Shown here: in pieces, positions 7,695 through 19,779 of the stretch
Layout of the letters: every line of letters starts with the position of its first letter
Position numbering within the stretch: position 1 is the stretch's first letter
Assembly: GCF_014257025.1 (NCBI RefSeq)
Contig: NZ_JACMSF010000003.1
Location: 186,001 to 250,000 of the forward strand
Direction: 5' to 3'
Length of the DNA stretch: 64,000 nt
Source: Streptomyces cupreus
Lineage (GTDB): Bacteria > Actinomycetota > Actinomycetes > Streptomycetales > Streptomycetaceae
Translations under genes and position numbers: made by a program
The notes under the pieces: model-generated
Told to the model about the DNA's origin: nothing
The model's input: the letters and a program-made list of their open reading frames with translations, nothing else
The model's database searches: none

Positions 7695-10093
7695 AGCGAC
7701 TTCACATCACGCTTCCCGCAGGCGATGCCGTCCCTGTTCGGGTCCAGCCGCAGCGGGTCGTCCTTGCCGTTGAGCTTCAGACGGCCGTAGTCGTTCTCCT
7801 TCAGCCAGTCGCAGCGGGCCTTCGTCGTCGCCTTCACACCCGGCGGGAACTCGGTCGGCACACACACGTTGGCCGAGCCGTAGTGGCGGTCGCAGCCGGA
7901 GATCGTCGGGCTGACGTTCTGCGCGGTGCGCTTCTTGCCCGGGCCCTTGACCTTGCCGGACAGGTCGTCGGCGAAGGAGTGGACATGTGCCGAGGCGTCC
8001 GTCGCCTTCAGGGCCGACGGGCCTTGCAGATGGACCCACTTGGCGATGGACGGCACGCCGCCTGCGTCGACCGCGAAGAGCATGTACCAGCCGGGCGGGG
8101 CCAGGTTGGGGTTGCTCGTCACGTTCAGGTCGATGTTGTTGCCGTCGACGGACAGCGGCAGATCCACGAACCGCTGGTTGGGGTCGGAGGAGTGGGTCAC
8201 CGCGGCCGGACGGATCAGCTCCGCCTTGGCGATGGGCCGGTCGACGGTGATCCGCTGGGTGTCGCCGTAGTTCCACTCGGAGTCGATCACCGAGGTGATC
8301 GTCGGACGCTCGCCCTTGAGGAGATAGGGCGGGGTGTAGATCGACACGTTGTGGTTCCAGGAGCCGTTGCCCGGGTTGTCACCGGTGGTCATCACCCGGC
8401 CGTCCGGGAGCAGGAACGCCGAGGAGTGGTAGCCGCGCGCCTCCGGGTCCGCGGCGACCTGGTCGAAGGTCTCCGTCGCCGGGTCGAAGATCGACGTCTC
8501 GTGGACGGGGTTGGCACGGTTGTGCAGGGCGCCGCCCGTCTCCAGCACCTTGCCGTCGGGCAGCAGTACGGCGGAGACGTACATCTTGCCCTGGTTGCCG
8601 GTCTGCGCCACGGGCCCGTTGCCGAGGTCGACCGTGCCCTGCGGGATCGGCGGCCCGGCGACGTAGGACGGGTTCGGCTGCTTGAGGTCGATGATGTCGG
8701 TCAGCCGGTTCGCGTCCGGGTTGGAGTCGATGTTGCCGCCGCCGAGGGTGAGGACCTTCTGGTCCTGCGCCGGAGGCAGCAGCACGCTCGCCGACTGGTC
8801 CCGCTCGTCCTTGTTCCGCAGCCCCGGCACCTGGGTGACGCTGTTGGCGCCGTAGTCGTAGATCGCGGAGCCGGTGCCCGGGATGTTGTTGCCGAAGACA
8901 TGGCTGCCGGAGTAGAAGAGGCGGCCGTCCTGCATCAGGATCATGGACGGGTACAGACCCCAGTACGACCAGGTCTGGTTGACCTTCCACAGTTCGAGCC
9001 ACTTCTGCTCGGCCTGCGAGAACACCTCGGCCGTCACCGACCCGGTGGAGTCCTCCTTCAGCCCGCCGAAGGAGATCACGTCACCGTTGCCGAGGATCGT
9101 CGCCGACGGGTACCAGTGGCCGTCGTTCATGTCGTTGGTCTTGGTGTACGTCTCGGTCACGGGGTCGAAGATGTACGAGTCCTTGTACCCCTGGTAGCCG
9201 ATCGTGCCGTCCGCCGACGGATAGCCCTTGTTGCCGCTCATCACCAGCACCCGGCCGTCCTGGAGCTGGACATGGCCGGCGCAGAACATGTCCTTCGGGG
9301 TGGGGATGATCTTGTAGGAGCCGTTGGCCGGGTCGTACACCGCGGAGGTGAAGGTGCCCGCCTCGAACATCGCCTCGCTGTTGCCGGAGCCGGCGATCAG
9401 CAGCACCTTGCCGTTGTGCAGCACGACGGAGTGCATCGAGCGCACCGGGTTCTGCACCGGGAGCACGTCCCAGCGGCCGTTCGCGCACTCCTCGGCGGTG
9501 CCCGTGCAGGCGGGCGGCGGGGTGACGTCGGGGACCTGTTCCATCGTGTAGTCGTCGGTGGTCGCCGAGCCGGTGCCGTAGACCGAGACGCCCCAGCTGA
9601 TCCGGTCGGTGCCCGCCGGGACCTCGGGGGTGCGGACGGTGGCCTCGGTCCAGCTCCCGGCCATCTCCAGCGTCTTGAGGTCGGTCCAGTACTGCCAGCC
9701 GGCCGTGGTGTCGTGCCGGAAGAGGGTGAGGTTGGCGTCCGGGGTGGTCGTCTTGTACCAGAGGCCGAGGTCGTACTGCTTGCCCGGTGTCACCGCCGGC
9801 GCGCAGTCCGAGGACTCGGTGATCAGCGCCTTGCGGTCGCCGTCGACCCGGCGGGTCAGGGTGACCTTCATGGCCTTGGAGCCGGAGTGGGCGTCGGCGA
9901 CGGTCTCGAAGCTGAAGTCGTTGTCGCCCCAGCCGGACTTGGACCAGCAGTACGGCATGTCCCCGGTGCCGGCGGTCTCGAAGCCGGGGTTCTTGATCAG
10001 GTTGGCGGCGGAGGCGGGATGCGGTGTGGTCAGGAGAAGCCCGGCGGTGAGGGTGCCCACCGCGAGCAGGGCCGTTCTCCGTCGGTGTCTCAT
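7691..10093 (-). CDS. Exported copper radical oxidase (galactose/glyoxal oxidase family)
   Basis: 800-aa AA5-type oxidase, expected to oxidise an alcohol or aldehyde on a sugar to the next level with release of H2O2. Residues 1-29 are a signal peptide (ending PASA). Residues ~30-185 form a carbohydrate-binding-like beta-sandwich, ~210-590 a Kelch propeller, ~595-690 the Ig-like C-terminal oxidase domain, and ~740-800 an excalibur-like module ('DPNRDGIAC'). All the family copper/radical residues are present: Cys271 ('MFCAGH'), Tyr328 ('HWYPS'), Tyr555-His556 ('GYHSS') and His634 ('VTHSSD'). It is the last gene of a four-gene glycosyltransferase operon, with an ATGA overlap. Resembles Streptomyces GlxA but is longer at both ends. 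Confidence 0.87.
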   Translation of the reverse strand: MRHRRRTALLAVGTLTAGLLLTTPHPASAANLIKNPGFETAGTGDMPYCWSKSGWGDNDFSFETVADAHSGSKAMKVTLTRRVDGDRKALITESSDCAPAVTPGKQYDLGLWYKTTTPDANLTLFRHDTTAGWQYWTDLKTLEMAGSWTEATVRTPEVPAGTDRISWGVSVYGTGSATTDDYTMEQVPDVTPPPACTGTAEECANGRWDVLPVQNPVRSMHSVVLHNGKVLLIAGSGNSEAMFEAGTFTSAVYDPANGSYKIIPTPKDMFCAGHVQLQDGRVLVMSGNKGYPSADGTIGYQGYKDSYIFDPVTETYTKTNDMNDGHWYPSATILGNGDVISFGGLKEDSTGSVTAEVFSQAEQKWLELWKVNQTWSYWGLYPSMILMQDGRLFYSGSHVFGNNIPGTGSAIYDYGANSVTQVPGLRNKDERDQSASVLLPPAQDQKVLTLGGGNIDSNPDANRLTDIIDLKQPNPSYVAGPPIPQGTVDLGNGPVAQTGNQGKMYVSAVLLPDGKVLETGGALHNRANPVHETSIFDPATETFDQVAADPEARGYHSSAFLLPDGRVMTTGDNPGNGSWNHNVSIYTPPYLLKGERPTITSVIDSEWNYGDTQRITVDRPIAKAELIRPAAVTHSSDPNQRFVDLPLSVDGNNIDLNVTSNPNLAPPGWYMLFAVDAGGVPSIAKWVHLQGPSALKATDASAHVHSFADDLSGKVKGPGKKRTAQNVSPTISGCDRHYGSANVCVPTEFPPGVKATTKARCDWLKENDYGRLKLNGKDDPLRLDPNRDGIACGKRDVKSL

Positions 10094-11283
10094 GCGGTGC
10101 TCCTTGCTGTGCGGCTCCTGTGCGGCTCCCCGCCGGACTTCCTGCGGGGCAGGTAGACCAGCGCTTCGGTGGCGGCGAAGCGCAGGACGAAGGTGGTGAC
10201 CAGGGCGACCGCGGTCGCGGAGAGGGCGCCCATGTGGAACTCGCTGACGAACAGCGCGATCAGCGGGATGCGCAGCACCAGATCGGCGTTGGCGAGCAGC
10301 GCGAACCGGCCGGCGCGGTCCCACCAGCGCCGGTGCAGCCGTCGGTCACGGAACAGCAGATGTTCGATGAGCAGGAAGTTCCAGGCCACGCCGAACTGGT
10401 TGGCGACGATCTCGGCGGGCAGGTAGTGCATGCCCAGGCCGGTGAGGATCCACAGGGCGAGCAGGTTCGGCAGAAACCCGGAGGCCCCGATCAGCCCGAA
10501 GCCGATCATGCGGGCGGCCGGGGAGGCGGTGCGCAGGCCGATCAGATGGCGCAGGAAGCGCAGGCCCTCCTGGGCGGTCGACTTGGACTCGCCCGCGAAC
10601 CGGTCCTGGAAGACGAAGGGGACCTCGGCGACCTCGCGCGGGCGGCTGCGGACGGCGAGTTCGAGGAGGATCTTGTAGCCGAGGGGCTTGAGCACCTCGG
10701 CGGTGACGGCCTGGCGGCGGATCGCGAAGAAGCCGCTCATCGGGTCGCTGATGCCGTGCAGCCGGCGCGGGAAGAGGGACTTGGTCAGCCAGGTGGCGCC
10801 GCGGGAGACGGCGACCCGGTAACTGCCCGCGAGCCCGGCCCTGCTGCCGCCCTTGATGTACCGGGAGGCGACGACGAGTCCGGCGTTGGACCGCTCGCCG
10901 GTGGCCACCAGCTCCGGGACCAGGGAGGGCGGATGCTGGCAGTCGCCGTCCATCACGACGATCCAGTCGGAGGTGGCCGCCTTCAGCCCCTCCACGACGG
11001 CGCCGCCGAGCCCGCCGACCGGATCGTCCCGGTGGATCACGGCCACCGGGAAGGGGCAGTCCTGCGCCGCCTTCTTGATCACCTCGGGGGTGTCGTCGGT
11101 GGAGTCGTCCACGAAGACGACCTCACAGGGCAGCCGGGTGGGCACCGATTCGGTGATCTGGTGCAGCAACTCCCGTACGTTCTCCGACTCGTTGAACGTC
11201 GGTACGACGATGGTGACGGCACCGGGCTCCGGAACCTCCGAAGCTTCCAGATCCGGTACGGGGGTCGTGTACTCCTGGCTCAT
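10090..11283 (-). CDS. GT2 polyprenyl-phosphate glycosyltransferase fused to GtrA
   Basis: 397 aa. The N-terminal ~235 residues are a dolichol-phosphate-mannose-synthase-like GT2 domain: 'VPTFNESENV', 'VVFVDDSTDDT' and the nucleotide/metal site 'VMDGDCQHPP'. The C-terminal ~130 residues are a GtrA-like four-helix membrane domain ('GFLPNLLALWILTGLG', 'NQFGVAWNFLLIEHLLF'). This architecture usually transfers a sugar to polyprenyl phosphate and flips or presents it for the outer face. Start and stop overlap both neighbours by ATGA, so it is translationally coupled. Probably makes the lipid-linked donor for the next gene's product; sugar identity unknown. Confidence 0.87.
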   Translation of the reverse strand: MSQEYTTPVPDLEASEVPEPGAVTIVVPTFNESENVRELLHQITESVPTRLPCEVVFVDDSTDDTPEVIKKAAQDCPFPVAVIHRDDPVGGLGGAVVEGLKAATSDWIVVMDGDCQHPPSLVPELVATGERSNAGLVVASRYIKGGSRAGLAGSYRVAVSRGATWLTKSLFPRRLHGISDPMSGFFAIRRQAVTAEVLKPLGYKILLELAVRSRPREVAEVPFVFQDRFAGESKSTAQEGLRFLRHLIGLRTASPAARMIGFGLIGASGFLPNLLALWILTGLGMHYLPAEIVANQFGVAWNFLLIEHLLFRDRRLHRRWWDRAGRFALLANADLVLRIPLIALFVSEFHMGALSATAVALVTTFVLRFAATEALVYLPRRKSGGEPHRSRTARSTA

Positions 11284-12908
11284 CGGGTGCCTCCCGCGGT
11301 CTGGATCTGCCGGATCTCGATGCGGTCCTCGCCCTTGCCGAAGACGGCGACGGGCGTGGAGTGCTCCATGGCCGCCTTCACGTTCGGCAGGTCGGCCGCG
11401 TCGCGCCGTACGGTCGGGGAGGCGACGACGTAGTCGATGTCGCGCCAGCCTCGGGGCATGGTCTTGGTCACGGCGGGGTCGAGGTCGGCCTTGTAGAACC
11501 AGATGACGCCGTTGCCGGGCCGGTACCCGGCGTGCACCAGGTCCAGCCAGAGCGCGTCGTCGACGAGGACCCGGGTCTTCTCGGGCCGCTCCACCTCGGT
11601 GCTGAGCCACTTGGAGGCCGCCCGGTAGGGGGCGTTGGCGTCGGCGGTGACGGCGGTGCGGGCGCCGTCGTACCAGCGGGGCACGACATAGGCGCCCGCG
11701 CCGAGTGCGAGGACGGCCGCGAGGGTGTACCGGCCCGCCGGATGCAGTCGGCCCTTGCGCAGGACGGCGTGGGCGACCGACGCGGTGCCTCCGGCGAGGA
11801 CGAGCGCGAGGAACGGCAGCGCCTGGATGATGTACATCGCGGGCAGATAGCCGCTCGGGCGCATCGCGACCAGGGCGAGGATCGCCACGGCCGCACAGGG
11901 CCCGGCGAGCGCTCGGGCGGTGACCGACCAGCGCCAGGTGGCCAGCAGCAGGAGCGCGCCCGCGAGGCCTCCGAGCGGCAGGACACGGTCGTAGTAGAGC
12001 CACGACTGCAGGACCCCGTACGAGCCGGATCCCTGGTCCAGGATGAAGCCCGAACCGGGCCTGGTCATCTGGTACTTGATGCCGTCCCACAGGGAGACAT
12101 GCCCACTGCCGGGGAACAACTCGCCCTTCAGCAGGGCGAAGAGGGGGTACGACAGACCGATCAGGACGCAGGCGGTGATCGCGCCGGTCACCGCGAACTT
12201 GCGGGTGTCGCGGTGACTGTGCCGCCACATGGTGACGAGGATCGCCGGGAGGACGAACAGCATCGTCTCCTTGGTCAGCACCGCCGTCGCGGCGGCGATG
12301 CCCGCGCCGAAGTGGTGCCAGAGGTGACGGCTCGGGGACGCGGCGAGGGTGAACGCCAGCAGCGTCCACATCACGGCGAGGTTGTCGAGGAAGATCTCGC
12401 GCTGGAGGACGACCGACAGAGGCGAGAGCCCGAACAGGACCATGCCGAGCCCGGCGGCCCAGCGCGGCAGCGACAGCCGGCGCCCGAGCATGTACACCAG
12501 GACCGCGCTGATCCCGCCGACCACCAGCATCACGGCCCGCATCGAGCCGACGGTCATCGAGTCGGGGCTGATCAGCGACGGTATCCAGGTGAGCAGGGCT
12601 ATCTGCATCCAGCCGAACGGCGGGTGGTCATACCAGTACGTGTAGTGGGCGAGCCCGCGGCCCTCCTGGACCGCCCAGGCCTGGGCGAGGTAGGTGCCCT
12701 CGTCGTCGCTGAGCGTCGGGTAGGCGGCGATGTTCCAGCCCTGCACGACGAGGATCGCCATGAGGAGCACGACGCACAGGACGAGGTCGGGTCGGGAGGT
12801 ACGCAGCCTCTTCGGCGGAGCCGTTCGACCGGTTGAACCGGCCTCGGGCGCAGGCTGCCGCTGCGCGGGGACCTGGGGAGTGGTCACCGCGGGAAGGGTG
12901 GAGGTCAC
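11280..12908 (-). CDS. GT39/ArnT-like membrane glycosyltransferase
   Basis: 542-aa integral membrane protein with about 10-12 helices. The first extracytoplasmic loop carries 'LSDDEGTYLAQAW' and 'YWYDHPPFGW', the acidic and His-Pro-Pro motifs of the ArnT/PMT (GT-C) fold, whose members use polyprenyl-phosphate sugars. The C-terminal ~140 residues are a soluble domain. The start is GTG, overlapping the previous stop (GTGA). With the GT2-GtrA partner it can form a lipid-donor-dependent branch-adding system on the outside of the membrane; the acceptor is inferred to be the polymer made by the operon's first enzyme. Confidence 0.85.
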   Translation of the reverse strand: MTSTLPAVTTPQVPAQRQPAPEAGSTGRTAPPKRLRTSRPDLVLCVVLLMAILVVQGWNIAAYPTLSDDEGTYLAQAWAVQEGRGLAHYTYWYDHPPFGWMQIALLTWIPSLISPDSMTVGSMRAVMLVVGGISAVLVYMLGRRLSLPRWAAGLGMVLFGLSPLSVVLQREIFLDNLAVMWTLLAFTLAASPSRHLWHHFGAGIAAATAVLTKETMLFVLPAILVTMWRHSHRDTRKFAVTGAITACVLIGLSYPLFALLKGELFPGSGHVSLWDGIKYQMTRPGSGFILDQGSGSYGVLQSWLYYDRVLPLGGLAGALLLLATWRWSVTARALAGPCAAVAILALVAMRPSGYLPAMYIIQALPFLALVLAGGTASVAHAVLRKGRLHPAGRYTLAAVLALGAGAYVVPRWYDGARTAVTADANAPYRAASKWLSTEVERPEKTRVLVDDALWLDLVHAGYRPGNGVIWFYKADLDPAVTKTMPRGWRDIDYVVASPTVRRDAADLPNVKAAMEHSTPVAVFGKGEDRIEIRQIQTAGGTR

Positions 12909-14194
12909 GCAGGAACGTCCTCTCGGATCACATCGGCCTGGTTGAGGTGAGCGCCGACATGGCTGGTCAACTCCCAGTCGTTACGGCCGCGTTGCTCGCG
13001 CCAGACGGCACGGATCGCGGCTCCGGCGAGCAGCACCTGGTAGAAGGGACCGCCGACAATGAGCTTCAGGTAGTGCACGAACCGGACGCGAAGTCCGTAC
13101 TGCTTGCCGAAGTCGTGCAGTCCGACGACCTCGAAGACGAAGGTGACGAGCGCGGTGACGGCCGGCAGGAAGGTGATGAACGCGATGGACACCGGCACGT
13201 CGAGGAAGAGCGCGATCGCCACGTTGAGCGGGATGATCAGGCCGGTGAAGGCCTGGAGGAAGGGTGTGGTGAGGGTGTAGCGGGCGAGCAGCCGCTGCCC
13301 GAAGGTGGGCAGTTGCTTCCAGTCCTTCTTCCGGTAGACCTGAAGGAAGCCCTGGTTCCAGCGGGTGCGCTGCTTGAGCAGCGACATCAGGCTGCCGGGG
13401 GTCTCCTCCTTGGTCACCATGTCGGAGTCGTAGGCGACGACGACCTTCTTGCCGACGCTGGAGAGCCGCACCCCGAGGTCGCAGTCCTCGGCGAGGCAGT
13501 TGGGGTCCCAGCCGTCGGCTTCCCTGAGCACATCCGTCCGTACGAAGACGGTGTTGCCGCCCAGCGGGATGAACCCCTTCTGCGCGTGCAGATGGAGCCG
13601 GGAGCGGAACCAGAAGAAGTACTCCAGGCAGTTGCGCAGGCTGTACCAGCTGGAGTGGAAGTTGATCAGCTGCACCCCGCCCTGGACGACGTCGGCGCCG
13701 GTGGAGCGGAAGGCGTGGTCGACGTGGGCGAGGAGCTCCGGGTGCACCTGGTCCTCGGCGTCGAAGACCCCGACGACATCGCCGCGGCAGTGCGGCAGCG
13801 CCGTGTTCATGGCCTTCGGCTTGTTCTTCTTCTCGTGGGTGTCGACGACGACGCGGACGCGTGGGTCGCGTGCGGCGGCCCGCTCGGCGACCTCTGTGGT
13901 CTCCGGGTCGTCGTGCCCGACGATGACGATGATCTCGAAGTCGGCGTGGCCCGACTCCAGCAGCCGCTGGATGGTGTGGTCGAGCACGGCCTGTTCATGG
14001 CGGGCCGGCAGCAGCAGCGAGAACGACAGATGCTCGCCACCGTCCGGTCTGCTGAACCGGGTGGAGGCGAGCACCTCTGGCGTACGCCAGGCGTGCATCT
14101 GCCACCACAGGGTGAACGCCGCCATCCAGAACAAGGCCAGCGAGACGACAGCGATGAAGACAGACGTGAGCAACAGATCCCCCCAGATCCCCAA
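12905..14194 (-). CDS. Processive GT2 glycan synthase (cellulose-synthase-like)
   Basis: 429-aa membrane glycosyltransferase, first gene of the operon. An N-terminal helix precedes a GT-A domain with 'DAED' (~145-148), 'EDCD' (~236-239) and 'QRTRW' (~275-279), i.e. the D, DxD, D, QxxRW set of processive beta-glycan synthases. About three C-terminal helices form the export channel side. TTG was chosen as start because a GGGGG site lies a few nt upstream and the hydrophobic helix begins at once. The product could be a beta-linked exopolysaccharide; the sequence does not tell which sugar. Upstream is an AT-rich region with an inverted repeat. Confidence 0.88.
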   Translation of the reverse strand: MGIWGDLLLTSVFIAVVSLALFWMAAFTLWWQMHAWRTPEVLASTRFSRPDGGEHLSFSLLLPARHEQAVLDHTIQRLLESGHADFEIIVIVGHDDPETTEVAERAAARDPRVRVVVDTHEKKNKPKAMNTALPHCRGDVVGVFDAEDQVHPELLAHVDHAFRSTGADVVQGGVQLINFHSSWYSLRNCLEYFFWFRSRLHLHAQKGFIPLGGNTVFVRTDVLREADGWDPNCLAEDCDLGVRLSSVGKKVVVAYDSDMVTKEETPGSLMSLLKQRTRWNQGFLQVYRKKDWKQLPTFGQRLLARYTLTTPFLQAFTGLIIPLNVAIALFLDVPVSIAFITFLPAVTALVTFVFEVVGLHDFGKQYGLRVRFVHYLKLIVGGPFYQVLLAGAAIRAVWREQRGRNDWELTSHVGAHLNQADVIREDVPA

Positions 14195-14273
14195 GACCCC
14201 CTGTCGCGACGGGCAGTCACAGCCGTCGCGCCACTGTGCAGAGATTAGGGGGGAAGTGTGAAGCGTGAGAGCT

Positions 14274-14300
14274 GTTCCGATAAATAGCTTGTTTCGGAAC
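14274..14300. promoter_or_regulatory. Inverted repeat upstream of glycan operon
   Basis: GTTCCGA (14274-14280) and TCGGAAC (14294-14300) flank a 13-nt AT-rich spacer, about 80 nt upstream of the TTG start of the GT2 gene. The spacer is unusually AT-rich for this genome. This could be an operator for the glycan operon; no regulator is assigned. Confidence 0.45.
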
Positions 14301-14375
14301 GGTGACTCCGTAAGCGGTACCTATCCGAACAGACGCGCAATTAGGGCACACGGAACGGCGCCCACCGCTTCCGTT

Positions 14376-16406
<2,031 letters not shown>

Positions 16407-16545
16407 GGTGTCCATCCTGCCGCAGTACCCTGGCGGCCGCCGGGCAGCACACCCCACAAGCTCGATCTTGCGGCCCCCTCCCCACGGCGTCCCGTCCGCA
16501 GCACACTTGACCAAGAACGCAGTTGCCGCCGGAGGGGGACGTGAC

Positions 16546-19500
16546 ATGCGGGACAGCCATCGGACGGAGGCCGAGCGGCTGTTGGCTCGGGCCGTGGAGG
16601 AAGAGGTACGGCGCTCGGGCGGGCGTACCGACGGGAGCGTGCTGCTGTCCCGGGCGCGGGGCGCGCTGGACGCGATGGCGCAGACGGCGGCCGAGGAGTA
16701 CGAGGCGTACACCCACGCGCTGGACGAGACGGAGGCCGGCCGGCTCACCTTCGGCCAGCGCTACGCCAGCGAGGGCGGCGGCACTCCGCTGCTGGTGGCG
16801 GGCGTCGCGGGCCTCGCCGCGGTGGTCGCCGACCTGGCCCTCGGCACCGGCGCGGGGACCGCGGTGGGCGCAGGCGTGACCGTGGGTGTCGTGGGCGCCG
16901 CGGCGACGGTCGTGAAGGTGGCCGGGGTGCATCTGCCGGCCGCGCACCATCGGGCGGGGGCGGTCGGGCAGCCCGGCGGTCCCGAGCAACTGCGGCTTCA
17001 GTGGCTGACCGCGCTGGAGGTACGCGGCATCCGGCCGTTCCTCGATCAGCAGCGGGTGCTGAGCGCTACGACGGGGGCGACCCCTCAGTTGCGCGGCACC
17101 GACAAGAGCGCGGCGGCCCGGGGGCGGAGCGTGCTGGAGCAGTCCTTCGGTCAACTCCCCGAGCCGGCGGATCCGTTCGCGGGGCGACGGCAGGAGCTGG
17201 GGCGGATCCGGCAGTGGGTGCAGGCGGCCCGGGCGAGTACGGAGACCCGTCCGACGGTGGTCGTGCTGCACGGGGCGCCGGGCAGCGGCCGTACGGCGCT
17301 CGCGGTGCGGGCCGCGCACGACCTGCGGGATCAGTTCCGCGGCGCGTGCGTGGTCGATCTGCGCGGCGACACCGCGGAGGAGCCGCCGCTGTCGACCCGG
17401 GACGCCCTGCTGCACCTGCTGAACCGTCTGGGCGCGCCCCGCGAGCAACTGCTGTTCCGTGAGCGCTCCTCCCCCGACCAGCAGGTCAAGCGGCTGAGCG
17501 AGCTGTACCACCAGCATCTGACCGGGCTGCCGGTCACGGTGGTCCTCGACGACGCCTGCGACCCGGAGCAGGTGCGCACCCTGCTGCCCGAGCGCTCCGA
17601 CAGCCTGGTCCTGGTGACGGCCCGCGAACCCCTGGAGCTGCCCGGGGACCTGCGCGCCTGGGTGCACCACCTGCGGGTGGAGCCCTTGGCGGCGGCGGGC
17701 GCGGAGGAGCTGCTGAGCGCGGTGGCGCAGGACGCGACCGGCCCGTACGACGCCGAATCCGCCGACAGGATCCACGAGTTGTGCGGCGGGCTGCCGCTCG
17801 CCCTGCGCATCGCCGGCTCGTCACTGGGCCCCCGATCGCCCCGCCGCCTCGCCACCGACCTGGGCGCGTACGGCCCCGTGGAACCGGTCGAGCGAGTGCT
17901 CTGGTTGCGCTACACCGACCAGTCGGAACCGGCCCGACGCCTGCTGCGCCGGCTGGCGCTGGCCGGACGGGCCTCACTGGGCGCGGCGGCGGCCGCCGCG
18001 CTGCTGGCGACGGACGAGTCGGAGGCCACCCGCCATCTGGTCGCCCTCTCCGAGGCTGGCCTGATCGACCACGTCCGCGGCAGCCGCTACCGCCTGCACG
18101 ACCTGGTCCGCGCCTTCGCGGGCGCCCGCCTCCTGGACGAGGAGGAACCGACGGAACGCACCTCGGCGCAGGAACGGCTGATCGTCGACTACGCCGACCT
18201 CGCCGACTCGGTCCTGCGCCTGGTCGACGGCAACATGTCCACCCGCTCCGACCGCTTCAGCCCGCACGGCTTCACCTCCCTGGACGAGGCCCTGCGCTGG
18301 CTGGACGACGAATCCAGCTTCATCACCTCGGCACTGCGGCACGCGGACGGCGTCAACCAGGCGGCGGTCCTGGAACTGCTCGGCGCGCTGTGCGACTACT
18401 GCCTGTTGCGCGGGGACCTCTACCGCCTGGGCGAGATCAGCGAGCTGGCGCAGGCGGTGGACCAGGGCCTGCTGATGCGCTCGGTGCAGTGGCGCACGGG
18501 CATCGCGGCGAGGCAGCTCGGCGAACTGGACAAGGCGCGGACGACGCTGGCGTCGGTGGTGGACCTGTACATGGAGGCCCACCATGACGCGGGCGCGGCG
18601 CGGGCCCTGTGCTCCCTGGGCATCACACTGCACCACCAGGGCCAGTTGACGGAGGCGGCGAAGAAGCTGCGCGAGGCGCTGGACCTGCAGGCACCGCCCC
18701 AGTTGGCCACGGACCGGGCATGGACGATGCACGCGCTGGCGGCGGTGGAACGCGACCGAGCGCACCTCTCCGAGGCCCTGGACCTGCTGACCCGCTCCCT
18801 GGAGCTGCACCGAGCGGGAGAGTCGGTGCACGGCGAGGCGTGGGCGCACTTCCAGTTGGGCCAGTTGGGCCTGCGGATGGGCGACGTCCCGCGGGCGGAA
18901 CGGGAACTGCGCGAAGCGCTGGACCTGTACGGCCGTACGCGCGACGCACGCGGCGAGGCGTGGGCGCTGACCCAACTGGCCCGGGCCCGCCTGGTCGCCG
19001 GCGACCCGTCCCCGGCGGTGGACGGTCTGCGCCAGGCGGCGTCCCGGCACCGGGAGAACGAGGACGCGCGGGGCGAGGCCTGGACGATCTACTACCTGGG
19101 CCAGGCCCTTGAGGAGACAGGCAACTTGGACCAGGCGGTCCGTGAACTGGAACGCTCCCGCACGATGTTCTCCCGCATTCGCGACGTCTACGGCCTGGCA
19201 TGCGCCCGCCATCACTCGGCCCGGGCGACTCGCGACCTTCGTGCGGCCCAGACGGGTTCGCTCAGGAACTCGGGCTTCGCGCGGCAACTGCTGGTGGACG
19301 CGAGGGCCGACTTCCAGCGCATCGGCGTCGCGCACGGCGAGGCGTGGACCTGCCTGGAACTCGCGGTGGTGGAGGCGGGCAACTCCCGTACCCAGCAGGC
19401 GTTGGCACTGTGCGACGAGGCGGTCGGCCTGTTCACGTCGTACGGCGACCGCCGGGGCGAGGACTGGGCCCACTTCCTGCGCTGCACCCTGCTGCCGTAC

Positions 19501-19740
19501 GCGGCACCGGGCGGCGTGGAGGTCGGCACGGCGGTGGCGCAGGAGGAGTTGACCCAGTTGGCCCGCAGCGGTCATGCGGTGCGGGACGAGAAGCTGGAGG
19601 AGTACGTCGGCGCGTATCAGCTGTTGCTGGAACGGGGCGTGAACCTGGAGGCGGGCTGGCAGGCCTGGCGCTTGCGGATGGTGCCGAGCCGGCATGCCCG
19701 GGAGGTCATGGGGGTGGCGGTGGTGACCGCCGGGCGGTGA
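16546..19740 (+). CDS. Membrane-anchored STAND NTPase with NB-ARC and TPR array
   Basis: 1064 aa. Residues 1-75 are charged and helical. Residues ~81-127 are two Gly/Ala/Val-rich hydrophobic segments forming a likely transmembrane hairpin. Residues ~210-480 are an NB-ARC/STAND ATPase: P-loop 'GAPGSGRT' (~243-250), Walker B 'VTVVLDDA', and '[10 protein letters not shown]'. A winged-helix follows ('[14 protein letters not shown]'), and from ~560 to 1000 a long TPR solenoid. The P-loop lysine is arginine, unusual for a working ATPase. The start is ATG with GGAGGGGG 7-8 nt upstream. Such proteins usually act as signalling switches; here it would sense at the membrane. No effector domain was recognised. 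Monocistronic. Confidence 0.82.
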   Translation: MRDSHRTEAERLLARAVEEEVRRSGGRTDGSVLLSRARGALDAMAQTAAEEYEAYTHALDETEAGRLTFGQRYASEGGGTPLLVAGVAGLAAVVADLALGTGAGTAVGAGVTVGVVGAAATVVKVAGVHLPAAHHRAGAVGQPGGPEQLRLQWLTALEVRGIRPFLDQQRVLSATTGATPQLRGTDKSAAARGRSVLEQSFGQLPEPADPFAGRRQELGRIRQWVQAARASTETRPTVVVLHGAPGSGRTALAVRAAHDLRDQFRGACVVDLRGDTAEEPPLSTRDALLHLLNRLGAPREQLLFRERSSPDQQVKRLSELYHQHLTGLPVTVVLDDACDPEQVRTLLPERSDSLVLVTAREPLELPGDLRAWVHHLRVEPLAAAGAEELLSAVAQDATGPYDAESADRIHELCGGLPLALRIAGSSLGPRSPRRLATDLGAYGPVEPVERVLWLRYTDQSEPARRLLRRLALAGRASLGAAAAAALLATDESEATRHLVALSEAGLIDHVRGSRYRLHDLVRAFAGARLLDEEEPTERTSAQERLIVDYADLADSVLRLVDGNMSTRSDRFSPHGFTSLDEALRWLDDESSFITSALRHADGVNQAAVLELLGALCDYCLLRGDLYRLGEISELAQAVDQGLLMRSVQWRTGIAARQLGELDKARTTLASVVDLYMEAHHDAGAARALCSLGITLHHQGQLTEAAKKLREALDLQAPPQLATDRAWTMHALAAVERDRAHLSEALDLLTRSLELHRAGESVHGEAWAHFQLGQLGLRMGDVPRAERELREALDLYGRTRDARGEAWALTQLARARLVAGDPSPAVDGLRQAASRHRENEDARGEAWTIYYLGQALEETGNLDQAVRELERSRTMFSRIRDVYGLACARHHSARATRDLRAAQTGSLRNSGFARQLLVDARADFQRIGVAHGEAWTCLELAVVEAGNSRTQQALALCDEAVGLFTSYGDRRGEDWAHFLRCTLLPYAAPGGVEVGTAVAQEELTQLARSGHAVRDEKLEEYVGAYQLLLERGVNLEAGWQAWRLRMVPSRHAREVMGVAVVTAGR

Positions 19741-19779
19741 GCCGGCTGCTCGCCGTGTTGCGGCGCTGCTTGCGGCTGA

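Noticed and set aside
7412..10156. 914-aa plus-strand frame opposite the copper oxidase
   Set aside because: High-GC antisense shadow; composition rich in Arg/Val/Gly/Asp without domains, while the minus strand has full oxidase motifs.
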